A stretch of 45,615 nucleotides of DNA from a virus: positions 1-45,615 of IMG/VR virus record IMGVR_UViG_3300049181_000084, one strand, 5' to 3'. How positions within the stretch are numbered: the first letter of the stretch is position 1; each line of letters opens with the position of its first letter. Below, in pieces: positions 32,427-39,731 of this stretch. The notes below the pieces were generated by a model. It made no database searches. It had not been told where the DNA came from and was given only the letters and a program-made list of their open reading frames with translations. A program made the translations under genes and the position numbers.

Positions 32427-32572
32427 ACTTCTTCATTTACCACCATCTCTATTAAATCAGGTGTTTTGGTTGTACTTATTTTAGGGTCTTTAGATCCTCT
32501 TAATTTAAGATAGTCGGTTATGGCTTGTCTTTTGATTTGCTTTAGTTCGGATTCTGTATAAAGCTTAACCAT
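32423..32572 (-). CDS. Hypothetical 49-residue protein
   Basis: Start chosen at 32572 (MVKLYTESELKQIKRQAITDY); an upstream ATG at 32659 would run over the small membrane gene before it. One helix, then KDPKISTTKTPDLIEMVVNEEV. ATGA link to the DUF551 gene. Confidence 0.55.
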   Translation of the reverse strand: MVKLYTESELKQIKRQAITDYLKLRGSKDPKISTTKTPDLIEMVVNEEV

Positions 32573-32579
32573 GAAAAGT

Positions 32580-32747
32580 TTAATTAGGATCTTTATCATC
32601 CCATTGAAGTATATTGTGCCAAGCCTCTGTAATATGGTAAGCTGGCTTATCTCCACCAAGCAACCAAATACTAAGTAATATTGGGGATAATATCACCCAA
32701 GCAACAACTATCAGTAAGCATGCAATTATTAAGGGTAGTCTTTTCAT
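32580..32747 (-). CDS. 55-residue membrane protein
   Basis: MKRLPLIIACLLIVVAWVIL then SPILLSIWLLGGDKPAYHITEAW; one long or two short hydrophobic spans and an aromatic, polar end. ATG at 32747, TAA at 32580. Small membrane proteins like this in early regions may be superinfection-exclusion factors, but nothing here shows that. Confidence 0.6.
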   Translation of the reverse strand: MKRLPLIIACLLIVVAWVILSPILLSIWLLGGDKPAYHITEAWHNILQWDDKDPN

Positions 32748-32758
32748 TTCTCTTTCCT

Positions 32759-33088
32759 TTATTCGGTTGAATTACTTGGTTGGTCACTTATAATTTTTGA
32801 TAACATCGAAACCCTGTAACCATTGTATTTATCAATAGTCTGCTGAATGTCATGAAATTCTACATTCTTTGTTCTATCTTTCTGAAGCTTATAACCATGC
32901 TGGCCCATAAACCATAAAAAGTAATCAATGGTAAAAATCATATTATCCCTAAAGTTATTAGGGACAGGGTTGTCATCCTTATGATATAAATTATGGATAG
33001 TTTTAAAGACATCTTTCTGATCATGGAAGTCTTTCAAAAATTCCGGCAAATGCTTTCCTTCTTCTGTATAATCTGACGGCTTAATCAT
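32759..33088 (-). CDS. Hypothetical 109-residue protein
   Basis: Starts MIKPSDYTEEGKHLPEFLKDFHDQKDVFKTIHNLY; contains MIFTIDYFLWFMGQHGYKLQKDRTKNVEF. Aromatic and His-rich, likely soluble. Unidentified member of the accessory chain. Confidence 0.6.
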   Translation of the reverse strand: MIKPSDYTEEGKHLPEFLKDFHDQKDVFKTIHNLYHKDDNPVPNNFRDNMIFTIDYFLWFMGQHGYKLQKDRTKNVEFHDIQQTIDKYNGYRVSMLSKIISDQPSNSTE

Positions 33089-33140
33089 ACCTAAATATAC
33101 TAATTTGCAACGTTTTAATCAATCTTTTGTGACTGATTTG

Positions 33141-33473
33141 TCACTGGTTTTTGAGTAACTTTTTAACATCCTCATCAGGCTCCCATTCACCTTTTAACCA
33201 CTTCATAACCCACTCAAACAATGAGTCAGGAATATTATTATCTGGTTCAGCTCCAGGAAACGAAAATGTATTTACTGCAAACCTATAATCATATCTACCC
33301 CTGAATTTTATACACCATATATCAGAAAATCTTGTATCGTAAGTGCAATCGATATATTTAATACTATATGAATGCTTTGTAACAAGATCTTTTTCGGGTA
33401 CATAATAAAATTGGTGATGCTTCTGAATAAACTGTAATACTTCAGCATATTCACTTATTGTCATAGCTTTCAT
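33141..33473 (-). CDS. Hypothetical 110-residue protein
   Basis: Starts MKAMTISEYAEVLQFIQKHHQFYYVPEKDLVTKHSYSIKYIDCTYDTRFSDIWCIKF, beta-rich and aromatic; the end is a helix and WMKWLKGEWEPDEDVKKLL. ATGA overlap with the upstream gene. No family recognised. Residues are described, function is not known. Confidence 0.6.
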   Translation of the reverse strand: MKAMTISEYAEVLQFIQKHHQFYYVPEKDLVTKHSYSIKYIDCTYDTRFSDIWCIKFRGRYDYRFAVNTFSFPGAEPDNNIPDSLFEWVMKWLKGEWEPDEDVKKLLKNQ

Positions 33474-33730
33474 CCTTCTATCTCCTTTATCTGGTTGGTG
33501 AGGGTTTCGAGTTCAGCTTCTGCATCCTTAAATTGTTTAATATGAACACAATCAACTACCAATTTTAGTCTCTCAATTTCCTTCTCCTTTTCCTCCCTGA
33601 GTTTTTTAAGGATGAGAAGGTGAATTCTTTTAGTAGCTTCTCCTGAATCAAAATCATAGGCTCCGGGACTGCAATCACACTCCACCTCTTCACGTATGAT
33701 TTTATCTATTTCATCTTGTAAATTATCCAT
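33470..33730 (-). CDS. Hypothetical 86-residue coiled-coil protein
   Basis: N-terminus MDNLQDEIDKIIREEVECDCSP includes a CDC motif; from about 40 on, a helix rich in Lys and Glu (KKLREEKEKEIERLKLVVD). It overlaps the upstream gene by 8 bp. Unidentified. Confidence 0.6.
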   Translation of the reverse strand: MDNLQDEIDKIIREEVECDCSPGAYDFDSGEATKRIHLLILKKLREEKEKEIERLKLVVDCVHIKQFKDAEAELETLTNQIKEIEG

Positions 33731-33905
33731 TGGCTACCTCCATTTCCTTTTTTAGTCTTTCAAGGTCGGAGACTACTTTATTAAATACCCCACGTCTTGC
33801 GATCTGCTTTACGAGATCGTCCTTTTCTGATGTTTCATTTATTGTTTCGGTACAGCTCTTTATCTGTACCTTATAGTCTTGTATTAGTTGTTCTATTGGG
33901 TTCAT
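33723..33905 (-). CDS. Hypothetical 60-residue coiled-coil protein
   Basis: Starts MNPIEQLIQDYKVQIKSCTETINE; helical throughout (VVSDLERLKKEME near the end). The start lies 2 bp from the upstream stop (TAAAATG). Likely dimeric; function unknown. Confidence 0.6.
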   Translation of the reverse strand: MNPIEQLIQDYKVQIKSCTETINETSEKDDLVKQIARRGVFNKVVSDLERLKKEMEVANG

Positions 33906-33906
33906 T

Positions 33907-34155
33907 TTAAAAAAGATTTACTTGTTTTGGATTAGTTGGGGTGTGATTTTCTTTCTTACCTTTTCCAAGTTCAAAAACTCCAGGCTTAATTCTTATTAGA
34001 AAACCAGACTTAACAAGTCTTGAAAGAACATCTCCTGTGTGTTTTGCTCCATTGCAGTAATACGTTCCACCAATCAGATTTACCGCATCCTGCTTTGTCA
34101 GCTTATTTCCGTTTGACCTGGCAAACTCTATAAGCTTTCTTTGCTTATCAGTCAT
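33907..34155 (-). CDS. Winged-helix-like DNA-binding protein, 82 residues
   Basis: MTDKQRKLIEFARSNGNKLTKQDAVNLIGG followed by GDVLSRLVKSGFLIRIKPGVFEL fits a winged helix: first helix, then HTH, then a wing strand ending in IRIKPGVFELG. A transcription or repair role is likely but not named. ATGA link to the upstream gene. Confidence 0.65.
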   Translation of the reverse strand: MTDKQRKLIEFARSNGNKLTKQDAVNLIGGTYYCNGAKHTGDVLSRLVKSGFLIRIKPGVFELGKGKKENHTPTNPKQVNLF

Positions 34156-34430
34156 TTTAAAATCTCCTTTACTCTGTTTCTGAATTCTTCATCTGATAGA
34201 TCTGACCGATGCGAAAGTGAATCTATCTGCACAATTACCAAAGACATCCACCGGTATTTTCTTTTGGAGGCTTCCATGTATTGCGCCTGATCCAGTATCT
34301 CTTCTATCGCATGATCGCACCACTGACCAAAGTCTAAGTCTTTACGATCCATAGTCTGCCCGTACTTCTGTAGTCCTACTTCAGCACGGGAAACTATCTT
34401 ATCTGCTATGGTTTGGGTTACTGGTTTCAT
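34152..34430 (-). CDS. MazG-like nucleotide pyrophosphohydrolase family protein
   Basis: 92 residues. Motif RAEVGLQKYGQTMDRKDLDF followed by WCDHAIEEILDQAQYMEASK matches the KYG...W..Ha.EEllDa.vYl pattern of small phage MazG-like (dNTP-pyrophosphohydrolase) proteins; the two Glu of HAIEEILD would hold metal. It may adjust nucleotide pools in infection. Confidence 0.65.
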   Translation of the reverse strand: MKPVTQTIADKIVSRAEVGLQKYGQTMDRKDLDFGQWCDHAIEEILDQAQYMEASKRKYRWMSLVIVQIDSLSHRSDLSDEEFRNRVKEILK

Positions 34431-34612
34431 TTTAGTTTTGCAACCATACTTAAATTAAATACTCCGCAGACTATCCCTATTATGTATACACTCATACATT
34501 CCCAGAATTCTGTTGGTGTTTTGTAAACCTCTGGATATATTACCGAATAAATACACCCACAAATTGACAAGCACATTGCAAGTGAGATCACAATTATTGT
34601 CAGCTTTTTCAT
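34427..34612 (-). CDS. 61-residue membrane protein
   Basis: MKKLTIIVISLAMCLSICGCIYSV is signal-like with Cys residues that could form a lipobox (LSICGC), and a second span (MSVYIIGIVCGVFNLSMVAKL) follows. Two-span topology or lipoprotein plus span are both possible. Function unknown. Confidence 0.55.
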   Translation of the reverse strand: MKKLTIIVISLAMCLSICGCIYSVIYPEVYKTPTEFWECMSVYIIGIVCGVFNLSMVAKLK

Positions 34613-34944
34613 TTTACTTCCTCCTTTACTTCGTCTTTAATTTTTTCTTTACCCAGTTTTATTATAATGTGACCAGGTTGAATAGTCCATTTAAGACCAT
34701 TAGAAAATTCTATTTTCTCTGTCCATCCAGCAATTACAAACCCTCGGAATTCAAAAATTTTCTTTTCTCTTCCTTTACTGTATCCATTACAAATTTCAAC
34801 AACATCGTAATTTTTTGGATTTCCGTTTTTATCAATTATTCTGGAAAGTATCCATTCAGTAGGCTCACGTAGTTCATAAGGTTTTTCAGGCGTGCCAGTA
34901 ATCTGAAAAGCTTGATTACTCAGTACAAGGTTTAATACTTTCAT
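34609..34944 (-). CDS. ASCH-domain-like protein
   Basis: 111 residues: MKVLNLVLSNQAFQITGTPEKPYELRE, then RIIDKNGNPKNYDVVEICNGYSKGREKKIFEF and FVIAGWTEKIEF. The start (MKxLxLxL...Fxxi..G.K..E.R) and the later beta-barrel strands with R...G are those of ASCH/PUA-like proteins, which bind RNA or modified bases. The catalytic residues of known ASCH nucleases are not clear. Confidence 0.6.
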   Translation of the reverse strand: MKVLNLVLSNQAFQITGTPEKPYELREPTEWILSRIIDKNGNPKNYDVVEICNGYSKGREKKIFEFRGFVIAGWTEKIEFSNGLKWTIQPGHIIIKLGKEKIKDEVKEEVK

Positions 34945-34975
34945 GGGTTATTGCTGTTGTTTATGATTTTTACTT

Positions 34976-35116
34976 TCATTTTTTTGGTAAATAAATTCTT
35001 ATGTATTCCTTTAAAAGTGGATATGAAACAAAGTACTTATCAGGGATTCCTTCAATTATCCAACAGGTAGAAAAGTGATAAAATACTTGTTTTACCTTAT
35101 AGCCTTTGATTAGCAT
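34976..35116 (-). CDS. 46-residue small protein
   Basis: ATG at 35116, TGA at 34976. MLIKGYKVKQVFYHFSTCWIIEG, then IPDKYFVSYPLLKEYIRIYLP. A second tiny frame (MKVKIINNSNNP) overlaps its stop and ends beside the ASCH start, suggesting translational coupling through the gap. Unidentified. Confidence 0.5.
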   Translation of the reverse strand: MLIKGYKVKQVFYHFSTCWIIEGIPDKYFVSYPLLKEYIRIYLPKK

Positions 35117-35181
35117 TATCCTGTTTTTCTGATTGTTAAAGTTAAACTAATATAGTGACTAACAAGTCATTTTGCAATTAA

Positions 35182-35535
35182 TCAGGCTGATTTTTTTACG
35201 GAATTTTCATCCTCAACCACATGTACAGAGCCGTCTACCCAAGCAATTAACAATTCTACCAGCTCTTGCTTTAATTGTGGTGTTGGTGCGTTAATTATCT
35301 TCTCTAATGCCCGGCTGAATTTCTCTGAAATATCGTAGTATTGCTCTGCGGTTTCAGGTTCTTTCAGTATCTCTTTCTCAAGCAAATCAATAAGTTTTGT
35401 GTTAGCCTGATGCGCAATTCTGAATTGATTCTTTGCTTCGTTAAGGTTGCTGTTTTTTATTACCCATTGCCATTCGTAAGCTTGCTTCTGTAGATTCAGA
35501 AACATCATCAGGGCTATTTGTCTATCGGTTATCAT
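35182..35535 (-). CDS. Hypothetical 117-residue helical protein
   Basis: MITDRQIALMMFLNLQKQAYEWQWVIKNS then long helices (FRIAHQANTKLIDLLEKEIL, QELVELLIAWVDGSV). ATGA overlap with the DnaA-like gene indicates it belongs to the replication operon. No family recognised. Confidence 0.65.
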   Translation of the reverse strand: MITDRQIALMMFLNLQKQAYEWQWVIKNSNLNEAKNQFRIAHQANTKLIDLLEKEILKEPETAEQYYDISEKFSRALEKIINAPTPQLKQELVELLIAWVDGSVHVVEDENSVKKSA

Positions 35536-35894
35536 AGGGTTGCAAGGGTTTGGTACATCTTAATTTCATTTTCCGGAGTAATCCCTGATAGATCAACATT
35601 GCAAATATCTGACTGGTATAAGTCAAGTATTTCCCTTAACTCCATCCTGTAATTACTATGGTTTGTGTCAAGAATATTCTCAAACTCTCTAACTCCGTGA
35701 ATTACTGTTGAATGATCGCAAATAAACTCTATCGCTATCCTAGATGGGCCGTCGTTTCTATATCTTCTAAGGACATACATTGCCAGGAATCTTCTGTGTA
35801 CAAGTGGCTGGCTTCTGTCTTTGGTTATCAATTCACCAGGTTTTAACTGGTAGTAATCTTCAACTATCTGTATTAATCGTTCTATGTGGTTCAT
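35532..35894 (-). CDS. DnaA domain-IV-like DNA-binding protein
   Basis: 120 residues from ATG at 35894; an upstream ATG at 35987 runs into the previous gene. IERLIQIVEDYYQLKPGELITKDRSQPLVHRRFLAMYVLRR is the DnaA C-terminal pattern (vadyyxlkxedLxsksRxxxlvxxRxxaMYLxR), and CDHSTVIHGVREFE at 59-72 is its signature helix-turn-helix (DHSTVxhAxxxi). Full DnaA domains I-III are absent. It probably binds DNA at or near the origin, possibly to recruit or block host DnaA. It lies 1.3 kb from the iteron cluster. Confidence 0.8.
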   Translation of the reverse strand: MNHIERLIQIVEDYYQLKPGELITKDRSQPLVHRRFLAMYVLRRYRNDGPSRIAIEFICDHSTVIHGVREFENILDTNHSNYRMELREILDLYQSDICNVDLSGITPENEIKMYQTLATL

Positions 35895-35895
35895 T

Positions 35896-36093
35896 TTAAA
35901 ACATGTTTGATTGAATGAATTTTGGTTTCTCCGGTTCTTCCGGTTCTTTCTTATCTGATTTCCGGGGCTTCTTCCGGTCAGTCTCAACTTTCTCCTTTTT
36001 CTCAGGTTCCTTTACCTCTTTAGCGACACCAGTAAGTCTGATTATCTGCTCCTGGTGCCACGGAACTAAGATTTCAAAGGGGTTGAAACTCAT
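35896..36093 (-). CDS. Hypothetical 65-residue Lys/Glu/Pro-rich protein
   Basis: MSFNPFEILVPWHQEQIIRLTGVAKEV then a highly charged Lys-Glu-Pro stretch (KVETDRKKPRKSDKKEPEEPEK) and the end KFIQSNMF. Disordered and charged, it may be a linker or clamp in the replication complex. ATG overlap with the loader (36090-36093) supports coupling. Confidence 0.55.
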   Translation of the reverse strand: MSFNPFEILVPWHQEQIIRLTGVAKEVKEPEKKEKVETDRKKPRKSDKKEPEEPEKPKFIQSNMF

Positions 36094-36893
36094 TGCCGCT
36101 TATCTGTGATACTTTCAGGAAAAACAACAACATTGAACATTTCCCGAAGCCTGGACCTTACACGCTTGCCGTAAAATTCTTCAATCTCATCCCCGTTTAG
36201 GTTCGTTGATGCATGGGTCAGAACCTCGTTTTCATATCGACTTAAAAAAACCTCAGCCATAACATTACACTCATTACCGAAGTGTTTTGACAGTGACTCT
36301 GTACCTAAATCATCATAAGAAATAGCTAAAAACCGTTGTCCAAATGTTGCAAAAGGGTTTTGTGATGGCACCATTCCAAAATATTTGTCAATATTTCCAT
36401 CTTTTGAATGATCTTTTGCAACCTGTCGGCAGGATGTCACCAGATAACTTTGTTTTGGGTTGTTTGAAAACAATTTCATTGCAGTTGTTTTCCCACATCC
36501 TAACCCCCCAAAGAACAAATTACCTTTTTTTAGGTCTAAGCCGGCTTCTGTTGCACGTTCGTCACCTGTGTAATAGTAGGACAGGTTTGTATAAATTTGA
36601 AGCTCTACGGGGCTTAATTTAAAGTTTTTAATTTCTGTCTCAGCTTTCCTCAAAACCATCTCTAAAAACTTTTCTGCGGTAATTACCTCATGTACCTCTG
36701 GAGTCTTCAGTTTCCTGGTGTATTCTTCAAGGTTTAACTTGGCCTGTTTTACCCTCACAGCCTCCCTGAGTGCTGCGTGTTTTTCCTCCTCAGTCAGAAT
36801 ATCAAAGCTTTCCAAAGGTTGTATTTCCTTTGAATTCTGTTGGATTTGGTTTATTACCTGGCTTATTGATTGAGTTTGATTGCTGCGTTCCAT
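36090..36893 (-). CDS. DnaC-like helicase loader ATPase
   Basis: 267 residues. Walker A GGLGCGKTT at 129-137 and Walker B AISYDDLG at 190-197 define an AAA+ ATPase of DnaC/IstB type; a final Arg-rich segment (GKRVRSRLREMF) carries the arginine finger region. The gene follows the initiator, with which it overlaps by 92 bp. Since no DnaB is in the window, it probably loads the host helicase. First 60 residues are helical and may contact the initiator. Confidence 0.8.
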   Translation of the reverse strand: MERSNQTQSISQVINQIQQNSKEIQPLESFDILTEEEKHAALREAVRVKQAKLNLEEYTRKLKTPEVHEVITAEKFLEMVLRKAETEIKNFKLSPVELQIYTNLSYYYTGDERATEAGLDLKKGNLFFGGLGCGKTTAMKLFSNNPKQSYLVTSCRQVAKDHSKDGNIDKYFGMVPSQNPFATFGQRFLAISYDDLGTESLSKHFGNECNVMAEVFLSRYENEVLTHASTNLNGDEIEEFYGKRVRSRLREMFNVVVFPESITDKRQ

Positions 36894-37605
36894 TGTAGTT
36901 ATCTTTTAGTGGGAATAATCCCTGCCATGAATTTTTAATTGATTGTTGCAGAATTGCGATTGCTTTTGCTTTGTCATCGCCTGAAAGTTTCTGAAGTTCT
37001 TTAAGACCTAAAGTTTCTCCGTATTCAGTTATGGGTTTCTTCAGCTTTACCCGCATCTGTTTGAATTCTTTCCAGACAGATTGAAATTCAGAGTCAGCAA
37101 AAGTGAAATCCTGGAAGATGTTTGTTTTAGAAATTTCAGCCCCTTTTTCTTTTTCTTTATCCTTGTCTTTTTCTTTCTCTTTTTCTTTCTCTTTATCCAT
37201 AGGACCTATACAAGGTCCTTGCAAGGGGCTTACAAGGGGCTTATTTTTTTTTATCTCATTTTTATCATCATCCCAAAAACCATAATGCTTTAAGGTTTTT
37301 ATGACTGCGGTATGTGCTCGGTTCTCTTCATTTAAAACTCCGTACTGGAATTCTATAAAGTCAAGAATCAACCATTTGTCACCACTATCAATCTTGAGGA
37401 TTTTTTCTGAGAAAATTTGTTCTGCGAGGGTTTCATCAAGGGTATTATCGCCAAGTCTGAGACGGGCAACATCAAAATCAACTATCCATACTCCGGCATG
37501 GTCACACTCATCAAGAATGTACAGCCAAAGGAGCTTATAAGGTCCTTCCAAGGACCTTATAAATTTCTTCTTCCACTTATCAGTGTCAGTAAATCTTTTC
37601 GCCAT
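36802..37605 (-). CDS. Replication initiator (DnaD/O-like) with internal origin
   Basis: 267 residues. N-terminal domain (about 1-100), MAKRFTDTDKWKKKFIRSLEGPYKLLWLYILDECDHAGVW, is the winged-helix DNA-binding start seen in many phage initiators. A charged linker with 17 Lys/Glu/Asp residues (KEKEKEKEKDKDKEKEK) and a helical C-terminus (LKELQKLSGDDKAKAIAILQQSIKNSW) follow. Its gene contains six copies of an 11-bp iteron, as in lambda O. It should bind the origin and recruit the loader. Start ATG at 37605 is preceded by an AT-rich leader. Confidence 0.75.
   Translation of the reverse strand: MAKRFTDTDKWKKKFIRSLEGPYKLLWLYILDECDHAGVWIVDFDVARLRLGDNTLDETLAEQIFSEKILKIDSGDKWLILDFIEFQYGVLNEENRAHTAVIKTLKHYGFWDDDKNEIKKNKPLVSPLQGPCIGPMDKEKEKEKEKDKDKEKEKGAEISKTNIFQDFTFADSEFQSVWKEFKQMRVKLKKPITEYGETLGLKELQKLSGDDKAKAIAILQQSIKNSWQGLFPLKDNYNGTQQSNSINKPGNKPNPTEFKGNTTFGKL
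37199..37562. other. Candidate replication origin with phased palindromic iterons
   Basis: Palindromic units of type AAGGnCCTT: AAGGTCCTT at 37212 and AAGGGGCTT at 37223 and 37234 (11-bp spacing), with ATAGGACCTAT at 37199-37209, and a perfect 28-bp palindrome 37535-37562 made of AAGGTCCTT (37539) and AAGGACCTT (37550), again 11 bp apart. T-rich and pyrimidine-rich DNA flanks the first group (37141-37200 and 37243-37262). Confidence 0.65.
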
Positions 37606-37739
37606 TAAAATTTGCAGGTTTAAAACACAAATAATATATTCGCGCCCAGGTAGGAATATTTTGCAGTTATTCCTATTGGACTTTCAGAGAGTTATTTGCA
37701 GTAACAATCTGACATTTAAAACTCACAGGTTTATTTATA

Positions 37740-37760
37740 GAGGGGGCTACACACCCCCTC
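37740..37760 (-). terminator. Strong hairpin after ssb
   Basis: GAGGGGG (37740-37746) pairs with CCCCCTC (37754-37760) around a 7-base loop. It lies 13 bp after the ssb stop and separates ssb from the replication operon. There is no T run on the minus strand, so its efficiency as a terminator is uncertain. Confidence 0.6.
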
Positions 37761-37772
37761 GTTTACCTCCCA

Positions 37773-38183
37773 TCAAAAAGGCAAATCTTCAAGATCTTCA
37801 TCAGGTGCAGGTGGTGGAACAGGTGAACTACTTGTTTGCGTTGTACCAGTATTAGGCCTTGAATCCAACATTGTTAATGTCTGCCCTTCAATATCTGTCG
37901 AATACTTTTTAACTCCGTCCTGCTCGTAGCTGCGGGTTCTTAGTTTACCTTCGATATAAAGTTTACTGCCTTTTCTGACGTATTTTTCAATTACATCTAC
38001 AAGTGGCCCCCAGAAATTTATGTTATGCCACTCGGTCTTTTCAACTCTTTCACCGTTTTTATCTTTGTAGATTTCGGTTGTGGCCAGTGAAAAACTTGCT
38101 ACCTTTTTGCCATTTTCAAAGGCTCTGATTTCGGGATCTTTCCCGGAGTGGCCTATTAAAATTACTTTGTTTACTCCTGCCAT
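37773..38183 (-). CDS. ssb: Single-stranded DNA-binding protein
   Basis: 136 residues with the complete SSB OB-fold pattern: VNKVILIGHSGKDPEIR at the start, KTEWHNINFWGPLVDVIEKYVRKGSKLYIEGKLR and the C-terminal acidic tip DLEDLPF. The disordered linker (SSSPVPPPAP) is short. It protects single-stranded DNA in replication and recombination, and the tip recruits partners. The last five residues match the conserved D(D)(D)LPF tail. Confidence 0.95.
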   Translation of the reverse strand: MAGVNKVILIGHSGKDPEIRAFENGKKVASFSLATTEIYKDKNGERVEKTEWHNINFWGPLVDVIEKYVRKGSKLYIEGKLRTRSYEQDGVKKYSTDIEGQTLTMLDSRPNTGTTQTSSSPVPPPAPDEDLEDLPF

Positions 38184-38186
38184 TAT

Positions 38187-38459
38187 TTATTCTGTTAAAA
38201 TTGTTTCGTGAAATATTCCGTAAAGGGTCTTTAATTCCTCCAGTGTGTGAATTCTGACGTTAATCATTTTTACACCTACTATCATTTCTACCCATCCAGC
38301 GAGATATTCTCCTTCTGAGCTTATTGTGTAGATGACATTGATTGATACTCCTGGTTGTGGATACTTCCGGTATCGTCTCTGACTCATGCCGTCGATTGCA
38401 AATTCGACAAGAAAGAACCCTAGATCTTTACACTCTTCTTCAGTTATTTTGAATTCCAT
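38187..38459 (-). CDS. Hypothetical 90-residue protein
   Basis: Start ATG 38459 (MEFKITEEECKDLGFFLVEF) follows the PP-loop stop; an ATG at 38495 is also open. The phrase TEEEC recurs in the small protein at 43648-43902 (TVTEEECEVL), and both have beta-like middles, hinting at a shared family. Otherwise unidentified. Confidence 0.5.
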   Translation of the reverse strand: MEFKITEEECKDLGFFLVEFAIDGMSQRRYRKYPQPGVSINVIYTISSEGEYLAGWVEMIVGVKMINVRIHTLEELKTLYGIFHETILTE

Positions 38460-38488
38460 GCTATTGAAAGAAATTTGAATTTTTGATA

Positions 38489-39262
38489 TTACCATTTACA
38501 TGTACTACAAGTGCTTTCCTGGCCTAAATCACGGCCAAAGGTTGAATAAAACTCTGCTTCATCCCTACCCCAATACTTTTTTAAATCACTGCTTAGTTGC
38601 ATAGCATCATCATAGTATGAGGGGTAATATTGCTTTATAGCCTCTATTTCGTGAGGGTACATATTTTTACAAGGAAGGCAATTGTTGTGCTTAAATATCC
38701 TTTTACCTTTAGAGTCTAAGATGTCATAAATTGCCGGATACCAGCCAATATGTTTTTTGACAATCTCAAAACACCAATCATCTGTAAATTCCCCGATTGG
38801 ATATAGTTTATCAAGAGAAAACAAGCCCCTATCCATATTCTTCTGCTGTCTTTCTCCTCGCCTCTTTACTTCATGCTTAACATATCCCACTAGGTCAATG
38901 AATATTCCATTGCTAGCTGCATAATTATTGATAGGGTAAATTTTAAGCCTTTTAGAGCATGGAGAATTTGCCGGATGTGGTATTATGTTTTCCTTCCTGA
39001 AGAAATCAAGGACTGAATTTCGTACAACACTTACATGTACATTGCTTAGTTTCTGCCTGGCATATCTGATTATATCCTTTACAAAAGGAAATGTATCAGG
39101 TGAATGCTCTTTAAAGTGAGCATAAAATAAATGCACAGACTTGGGTTTGTATCCTGATTCAATCAGCCACATAACCACTGCTGCTGAGTTTATCCCTCCT
39201 GAAACACCTATCAGAATATCCTTGCCGTTTAAATCTTCTATTGATTCAGGTATTTTTTCCAT
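38489..39262 (-). CDS. PP-loop ATPase, PAPS reductase-like family
   Basis: 257 residues. SGGINSAA at 21-28 is the PP-loop (SGGxxSxA) that binds ATP alpha/beta phosphates in PAPS reductases, QueC, MnmA and TilS-type enzymes. NSPCSKRLKIYP near 102 and the C-terminal CLPCKNM and STCSTCKW supply Cys pairs, plausibly a metal or iron-sulphur site. PP-loop proteins in phages are known for nucleobase modification (for example dpd/Dnd-like and queuosine-type pathways) and for sulfur chemistry. The substrate here is unknown. Confidence 0.75.
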   Translation of the reverse strand: MEKIPESIEDLNGKDILIGVSGGINSAAVVMWLIESGYKPKSVHLFYAHFKEHSPDTFPFVKDIIRYARQKLSNVHVSVVRNSVLDFFRKENIIPHPANSPCSKRLKIYPINNYAASNGIFIDLVGYVKHEVKRRGERQQKNMDRGLFSLDKLYPIGEFTDDWCFEIVKKHIGWYPAIYDILDSKGKRIFKHNNCLPCKNMYPHEIEAIKQYYPSYYDDAMQLSSDLKKYWGRDEAEFYSTFGRDLGQESTCSTCKW

Positions 39263-39325
39263 TTTTTGAAATTTTAATAAACAATTGTATTTTCGCCCGG
39301 TTTTTAATTTACCGGAGATGTGTAC

Positions 39326-39478
39326 TTACCTTATTTTCTTAGGGTAAAATTTTTTGAGACGCTTTGATTCTGTGATCCTTGCATAATATCCAAACACAAA
39401 GTGGTGTAAGATAAAGACCAGGAACAGAGATGAGAAAAACACAGGGATTCCCCTTGTAATTACATAGTCAGGTATCAT
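39326..39478 (-). CDS. 50-residue membrane protein
   Basis: ATG at 39478 shares ATGA with the previous stop; TAA at 39326. MIPDYVITRGIPVFFSSLFLVF then ILHHFVFGYYARITESKRL, one span with a basic C-terminus. Function unknown. Confidence 0.6.
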   Translation of the reverse strand: MIPDYVITRGIPVFFSSLFLVFILHHFVFGYYARITESKRLKKFYPKKIR

Positions 39479-39654
39479 CGTCTTTTATCTAATAATTTCT
39501 GAATTGATTCGATTGCTTCTTCGCGGGATTCTACCAGGTTCCTGGTCATGTACTTTTCGTTCAGCTTTGGACCCTGAGAGGGTGGATTGCTGTTGTTATT
39601 TCTGATAGTTAAATCGGGCTTCCCGTCTAACCTTCGGTTATAGATTCCTTCCAT
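39475..39654 (-). CDS. 59-residue hypothetical protein
   Basis: ATG at 39654, TGA at 39475. MEGIYNRRLDGKPDLTIRNN, then a polar Pro/Ser/Asn stretch and a C-terminal basic helix (SREEAIESIQKLLDKRR). ATGA link to the membrane protein downstream. Not identified. Confidence 0.6.
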   Translation of the reverse strand: MEGIYNRRLDGKPDLTIRNNNSNPPSQGPKLNEKYMTRNLVESREEAIESIQKLLDKRR

Positions 39655-39731
39655 TTATGTACTGTTATGTAGAGTTGGTTTCATATGGTTAGGGTTTAGG
39701 GTGATTAACAATTTCTGATTGTATATTTTTT

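Noticed and set aside
37103-37285. Rightward ORF rich in Ser/Phe opposite the initiator
   Set aside because: It is the reverse reading of the Lys/Glu/Asp linker coding (KEKEKEKEKDKDKEKEK); no start context or neighbours support it.
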